In this document: positions 58,607 through 64,000 of the stretch, piece by piece | How positions within the stretch are numbered: the first letter of the stretch is position 1 | How the letters are laid out: each line of letters begins with the position of its first letter | From: Gigantopelta aegis | Taxonomy: Eukaryota; Mollusca; Gastropoda; Neomphalida; Peltospiridae | Assembly: GCF_016097555.1 (NCBI RefSeq) | Contig: NW_024533072.1 | Span: 1-64,000, forward strand | Direction of reading: 5' to 3' | Length of the DNA: 64,000 nucleotides | Notes under the pieces: generated by a model | The model's input: only the letters and a program-made list of their open reading frames with translations | Databases searched by the model: none | Told to the model about the DNA's origin: nothing | Translations under genes and position numbers: made by a program

Positions 58607-61600
58607 GTAAAATATTATGAAAAACTCACTGGAAGTTTCTTGATCAATGGTACCTCTTGATTGATGGTAGAATTCTCTTTTCTATCCAATACGACACAGT
58701 AAAATATTATGAAAAACTCACTGGAAGTTTCTTGATCAATGGTAGTTCTTGATTGATGGTAGAATTCTCTTATCTATCCAAAGCAACATAGTAAAATGTG
58801 ATTAAAACTCACTGGAAGTTCCTTGATCAATGGTACTTCTTGATTGATGGTATAAAATTATCTTTTCTATCCAATGCGACATAGTAAGATGTTATGAAAA
58901 ACTCACTGAAAGTTCCTTGATCAATGGTAGTTCTTGATTGATGGTAGAATTCTCTTTTCTATCCAATGCTACACAGTAAAATATTATGAAAAACTCACTT
59001 GAAGTTCCTTGATCAATGGTAGTTCTTGATTGATGGTAGAATTCTCTTATCTATCCAAAGCAACATAGTAAAATGTGTTTAAAACTCACTGGAAGTTCCT
59101 TGTTCAATGGTACTACTTAATTGATGGTAGAATTCTCTTATCTATCCAAAGCAACATAGTAAAATGTGTTTAAAACTCACTGAAAGTTCCTGATCGATGG
59201 TACTTCTTGATTTATGGTATAAAATTATCTTTTCTATCCAACGCAACATAGTAAGATGTTATGAAAACTCACTGGAAGTTCCTTGATCAATGGTAGTTCT
59301 TGATTGATGGTAGAATTCTCTTATATATTCAAAGCAACATAGTAAAATGTGTTTAAAACTCACTTGAAGTTCCTTGATCAATGGTACTTCTGATTGATGG
59401 TATAAAATTATCTTTTCAATCCAATATGACATACTAAAATATTATGAAAAACTCACTGAAAGTTCCTTGATCAATGGTACTTCTTGATTGATGGTATAGA
59501 ATTCTCTTATCTATCCAAAGCAACATAGTAAAATATTATGAAAAACTCAATGGAAGTTTCTTGATCAATGGTAGTTCTTGATTGATGGTACAATTCTTTT
59601 ATCTATTCAAAGCAACATAGTAAAATGTGTTTAAAACTCACTGGAAGTTCCTTGATCAATGGTACTTCTAGATTGATGGTAGAATTCTCTTTTCTATCCA
59701 ATGCAACACAGTAAAATATTATGAAAAACTCACTGGAAGTTTCTTGGTCAATGGTACTTCTTGATTGATGGTAGAATTCTCTTTTCTATCCAAAGCAACA
59801 TAATAAAATGTGTTTAAAACTCACTTGAAGTTCCTTGATCAATGGTAGTTCTTGACTGATGGTACAATTCTCTTATCTATCCAAAGCAACATAGTAAAAT
59901 GTGTTTAAAACTCACTGGAAGTTCCTTGATAAATGGTACTTCTTGATTGATGGCAGAATTCTCTTATCTATCCTAAGCAACATAGTAAACTGTGTTTAAA
60001 ACTCACTTGAAGTTCCTTGATCAATGGTAGTTCTTGATTGATGGTAGAATTCTCTTTTCTATCCAATGCGACACAGTAAAATATTAAGAAAAACTCACTG
60101 GAAGTTTCTTGGTCAATGGTACTTCTTGATTGATGGTAGAATTCTCTTATCTATCCAAAGCAACATAGTAAAATGTGATTAAAACTCACTGAAAGTTCCT
60201 TGATAAATGGTAGTTCTTGATTGATGGTAGAATTCTCTTTTCTATTCAATGCGACACAGTAAAATATTATGAAAAACTCACTGGAAGTTTCTTGGTCAAT
60301 GGTACTTTTTGATTTATGGTAGAATTCTCTTATCTATCCAAAGCAACATAGTAAAATGTGTTTAAAATTCACTGGAAGTTCCTTGATCAATGGTACTTCT
60401 TGATTGATAGTATAAAATTATCATTTCTATCCAACGCAACATAGTAAAATGTGTTTAAAACTCACTGGAAGTTCCTTGTTCAATGGTACTTCTTGATTGA
60501 TGGTAGAATTCTCTTATCTATCCTAAGCAACATAGTAAAATGTGTTTAAAACTCACTTAAAGTTCCTTGATCAATGGTACTTCTTGATTTGATGGTAGAA
60601 TTCTCTTATCTATCCAAAGCAACATAGTAAAATGTGTTTAAAACTCACTGGAAGTTCCTTGATCAATGGTACTTCTTGATTTGATGGTAGAATTCTCTTA
60701 TCTATCCAAAGCAACATAGTAAAATGTGTTTAAAACTCACTTGAAGTTCCTTGATCAATAATACTTCTTGATTAATGGTAGAATTCTCTTTTCTATCCAA
60801 AGCAACATAGTAAAATGTGTTTAAAACTCACTGAAAGTTCCTTGATAAATGGTAGTTCTTGATTGATGGTAGAATTCTCTTTTCTACTCAATGTGACACA
60901 GTAAAATATTATGAAAAACTCACTGGAAGTTTCTTGGTCAATGGTACTTCTTGATTTATGGTAGAATTCTCTTATCTATCCAAAGCAACATAGTAAAATG
61001 TGTTTAAAACTCACTGGAAGTTCCTTGTTCAATGGTACTTCTTGATTGATGGTAGAATTCTCTTATCTATCCTAAGCAACATAGTAAACTGTGTTTAAAA
61101 CTCACTGGAAGTTCCTTGATCAATGGTACTTCTTGATTGATGGTAGAATTCTCTTTTCTATCCAAAGCAACATAGTAAAATGTGTTTAAAACTCACTTGA
61201 AGTTCCTTGATCAATGGTACTTCTTGATTGATGGTAGAATTCTCTTTTCTATCCAATGCGACACAGTAAAATATTATGAAAAACTCACTGGAAGTTTCTT
61301 GGTCAATGGTAGTTCTTGATTGATAGTAGAATTCTCTTATCTATCCTAAGCAACATAGTAAAATGTGTTTAAAACTCACTTGAAGTTCCTTGATCAATGG
61401 TACTTCTTGATTGATGGTAGAATTCTCTTTTCTATCCAAAGCAACATAGTAAAATGTGTTTAAAACTCACTGGAAGTCCTTGATCAATGGTAGTTCTTGA
61501 TTGATGGTAGAATTCTCTTTTCTATCCAAAGCAACATAGTAAAATGTGTTTAAAACTCACTTGAAGTTCCTTGTTCAATGGTACTTCTTGATTGATAGTA

Positions 61601-61916
61601 GAATTCTCTTATCTATCCAAAGCAACATAGTAAAATGTGTTTAAAACTCACTGGAAGTTCCTTGATCAATGGTAGTTCTTGATTGATGGTAGAATTCTCT
61701 TTTTCTATCCAATGCGACATAGTAAAATATTATGAAAAACTCACTGGAAGTTTCTTGGTCAATGGTAGTTCTTGATTGATGGTAGAATTCTCTTTTCTAT
61801 CCAATGCGACATAGTAAAATATTATGAAAAACTCACTGGAAGTTTCTTGGTCAATGGTAGTTCTTGATTGATGGTAGAATTCTCTTTTTGATCCAATGAG
61901 ATGTAGTAAAATCAGT
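58607..61916. repeat. 92-base satellite, about 36 copies
   Basis: The unit is about 91-93 bases, one strand reading gtaaaatgtgtttaaaactc, actggaagttccttgatcaa, tggtacttcttgattgatgg, tagaattctcttatctatcc, aaagcaacata. Two variants mix along the array: one with AATATTATGAAAAACTC and CCAATGCGACACA, the other with AATGTGTTTAAAACTC and CCAAAGCAACATA. Each unit holds an internal direct repeat, TTGATCAATGGTA and TTGATTGATGGTA, 17 bases apart. No long open frame runs through it. Confidence 0.95.
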
Positions 61917-64000
61917 ATTAGAAATATGAAAAAAATAATAGCTGAAAAGTAATGTCAATTTGGATCACAATAACTTCCTTTATTAACAAACCTGTGTCCA
62001 CTAGAATGAATGGAAGCTATAGAAAAGAAACTAAAGATAAATAAGGCCCGAAGATAGTGACTCGTGAAAAGCTTATTAAATTAGAAAATATGCAAAGCAA
62101 TACAAAATTTATATTCTCAAAAAGTTCAAAATTGGAAATAAACTAGAAAACTAAGGTGTCTTTTAATCCTCAATGTCAGTATAATGTGAGGCAATATTCA
62201 AAAATAGGCCATATTTGAGAAGAAAATGAAACATATACACACTGTCTTTAAATGCTCAATTAAATCAACAAAATTGCTTCATAATGAATGCCAAACATAA
62301 AATACGTGACGTTTTAATAGCATGCACTATATATGCCAACATTTAAATGTCTTGAATGTCCAAACTCATAAATGTAAGCTGTCTTTTAGTCCAATAATGC
62401 TAAGCTGTCTTTAGCTTAATAACTATAAGTTGTCTTTAAATGCCAGAGACCTGACCTCAATAATATTCTCTTTAGTTATTATGATAAACTATCTTTAAAA
62501 GCCCATGTTCAATAAATAATGAATGCCTTGTGCTATCTTTGCAATAAGCTGTCTTTGAAGCTCTCTGTAAGTCACCAATAGTCAATGAAATATTACAAAA
62601 CTAATGATAACTTAATACTAATCTGAAGATGATGAATTGATATTTGATCATAGCAATTAATTCAGAAGCAATATCAGAAAAGCTCTTGAAGCTAATGCTC
62701 ACAGTGCAATGCAGTAACAGCAATAAACATAATAGAGTAATAGAAACTAGTCCTCATGTACTACGGGTACACAAAGGTATCACTAGTTTCTACAATACAT
62801 TATATATTAGGACTTCCATCTCCTTATAATGAACTGTATTAGTGCCTAGTTCTGTTATAGAATGTAGTAGTACAGTTACTGTCACATAGCGTACAGTTAC
62901 TAAACAAAAAGACAAGGTAACTCACAGTTTTGAAGGAAGACAAGCAAGACAAGACAAGCCACAACAACAACAACAAATAAAATTAAATAATACAGAGGTG
63001 TATGTGGACATAATACACCCAGTAAAAGCTGGGGAAAAACTATAGACCCAGTAAAAGCTGGGTTGACTTAGGTCACCCAGAAAAATCTGGGTAAAAAGTA
63101 GATGGGCCACAAAAAAACTAGCCTACATGCTCAAAATGTATCAATTATCTAGACCTAAGAAAACTAGGAGCACATGATACCTTGTTGATCATGCACTCCT
63201 ATCAAAAACAAAGATAGATGACCCAGTCTATAAAAACTAAGTGGTGGCCCAGTCTACAAAAAACTAGATGGCCCAGATACCGTCAGGGTCAAAGCCAAGC
63301 TATGGGGCAGAAATGATTCTCTTACCGAAGCGAACACACAGTGATAACCCAACTGAGCACAAACAAATCCCTTAGATACAGCGGTGTATCAACAAATGGA
63401 CTTGTAACAGAACATAGGGAGATGGAAGTCTATATTGTCATGTGTCGTTAACATGCAAGTCTTCACTTTAGTCCATCATATGTATGTTGTCCATCATGCA
63501 ACTACCCAATACATGAGACAGTGTACACTACATACATGAACAGACTTACAGGTTACAAATAATAACCAACAATACAATATCCCTCAATAAAATCACAACT
63601 ACTCCAGAGTGGTACACAACATGATAGCTCACAATAACAGAGGTAAGTGACGCAATTAAATCCAAAGTTTTAATTGTCCTATAGATATAAAAATAAAAGA
63701 TACACACTGGATGATAGAAAAACAGCTATCAGGGGCTAAACCAGTTATTGCAATGATACATATATAGAAAAATGATTTTAAAACAAGAATAATATTTAAC
63801 CCTCACAAATATATAGATTAATTATTTTAGTTATTTCTAACAAAGTGCATTTCTTTTTTGGGATGCTTCACATTCACAATTAATGTACTAATTGAAATAC
63901 TACAGTTATACATAAGACCTATCATGAATGTAACTTTATACTAATAAACACACTAATATTAAGGGAGAATGAAGACAGCTCTATACTAGTTGACAACATA
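61917..64000. other. Non-coding AT-rich end of the window
   Basis: No gene is supported. It holds a loose repeat around AAGCTGTCTTTAAATG (about eight occurrences, 62240-62560) and the hairpin cluster at 63018-63091. The open frames at 62644 and 62922 look random. Confidence 0.5.
63018..63091. repeat. Three hairpins at exact 29-base spacing
   Basis: CCCAGTAAAAGCTGGG occurs at 63018-63033 and 63047-63062, and CCCAGAAAAATCTGGG at 63076-63091. The third keeps its stem by a change in the loop only. Decayed CCCAGTCTA...ACTAGATGG forms continue to about 63280. Confidence 0.75.

Noticed and set aside
58607-61916. Possible long protein repeat in the 92-base array
   Set aside because: Unit length varies between 91 and 93 bases and stops occur in all frames.
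62644-63110. Two small open frames near the window end
   Set aside because: No motif, no splice context, and one covers the hairpin repeats.
63018-63280. CRISPR-like array (short palindromic repeats at even spacing)
   Set aside because: Only three units with 13-base spacers in an intron-bearing animal-type genome; simple tandem hairpins explain it.
1-64000. tRNA or rRNA genes
   Set aside because: No cloverleaf with conserved A and B boxes and no rRNA core sequence was recognised on either strand.

Overview
This window reads as nuclear DNA of a demosponge, most like the haplosclerid Amphimedon. The evidence is an AT-rich sequence, many introns of about 40-100 bases, a death-domain/ankyrin protein with a middle domain I know from Amphimedon-type gene families, and conserved animal genes (NKCC/NCC transporter, GON4-like, adenosine deaminase-like, glucose-6-phosphate 1-epimerase). 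The species call is inference. Many exons, mainly in the repeats, carry 1-2 base insertions or deletions, and there are very long G or C runs. Part of the frame damage may therefore be consensus error rather than biology.

Layout. 1-0.99 kb: the 5' end of a Ty3-like LTR retroelement fossil running off the window. 1-14 kb: a repeat-rich tract with quasi-palindromes built on TTCGA...TCGAA, a long inverted repeat, telomere-like blocks, a 'TCTCTGGTTATACTGAG' minisatellite, copies of a possible PD-(D/E)XK-like gene, and a gene made of repeated micro-exons (6.2-8.9 kb). 14.2-18.6 kb: a broken BEL/Pao LTR retrotransposon on the minus strand, inserted into the next region. 18.6-35.07 kb: a tandem segmental duplication with a unit near 5.8 kb. 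Each full unit holds two related membrane-protein genes on opposite strands that share one domain type (called here the YSNDG domain), plus a decayed copy of the last exon of the neighbouring ADAL gene.

35-58 kb is the host gene core: ADAL (minus) and glucose-6-phosphate 1-epimerase (plus) start 77 bases apart; an unknown Ser/Thr-rich gene follows (plus, 38.8-40.4 kb); a many-exon GON4-like gene (minus, 41.0-49.1 kb) has a 30-base minisatellite filling one intron; an NKCC/NCC-type SLC12 cotransporter (plus, 49.5-55.7 kb) lies head to head with GON4-like; then a DEATH-ankyrin gene with several frameshifts. A duplicated piece of the SLC12 gene lies at 58.1-58.6 kb. From 58.6 to 61.9 kb there is a roughly 92-base satellite of about 36 copies. 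61.9-64 kb is non-coding, with small repeats and hairpins.

The genes do not form a pathway. The conserved genes are housekeeping neighbours in compact divergent and convergent pairs. The most unusual biology is the amplified YSNDG cell-surface gene cluster, the micro-exon gene, and the intron satellite that repeats a splice-acceptor-like motif dozens of times.
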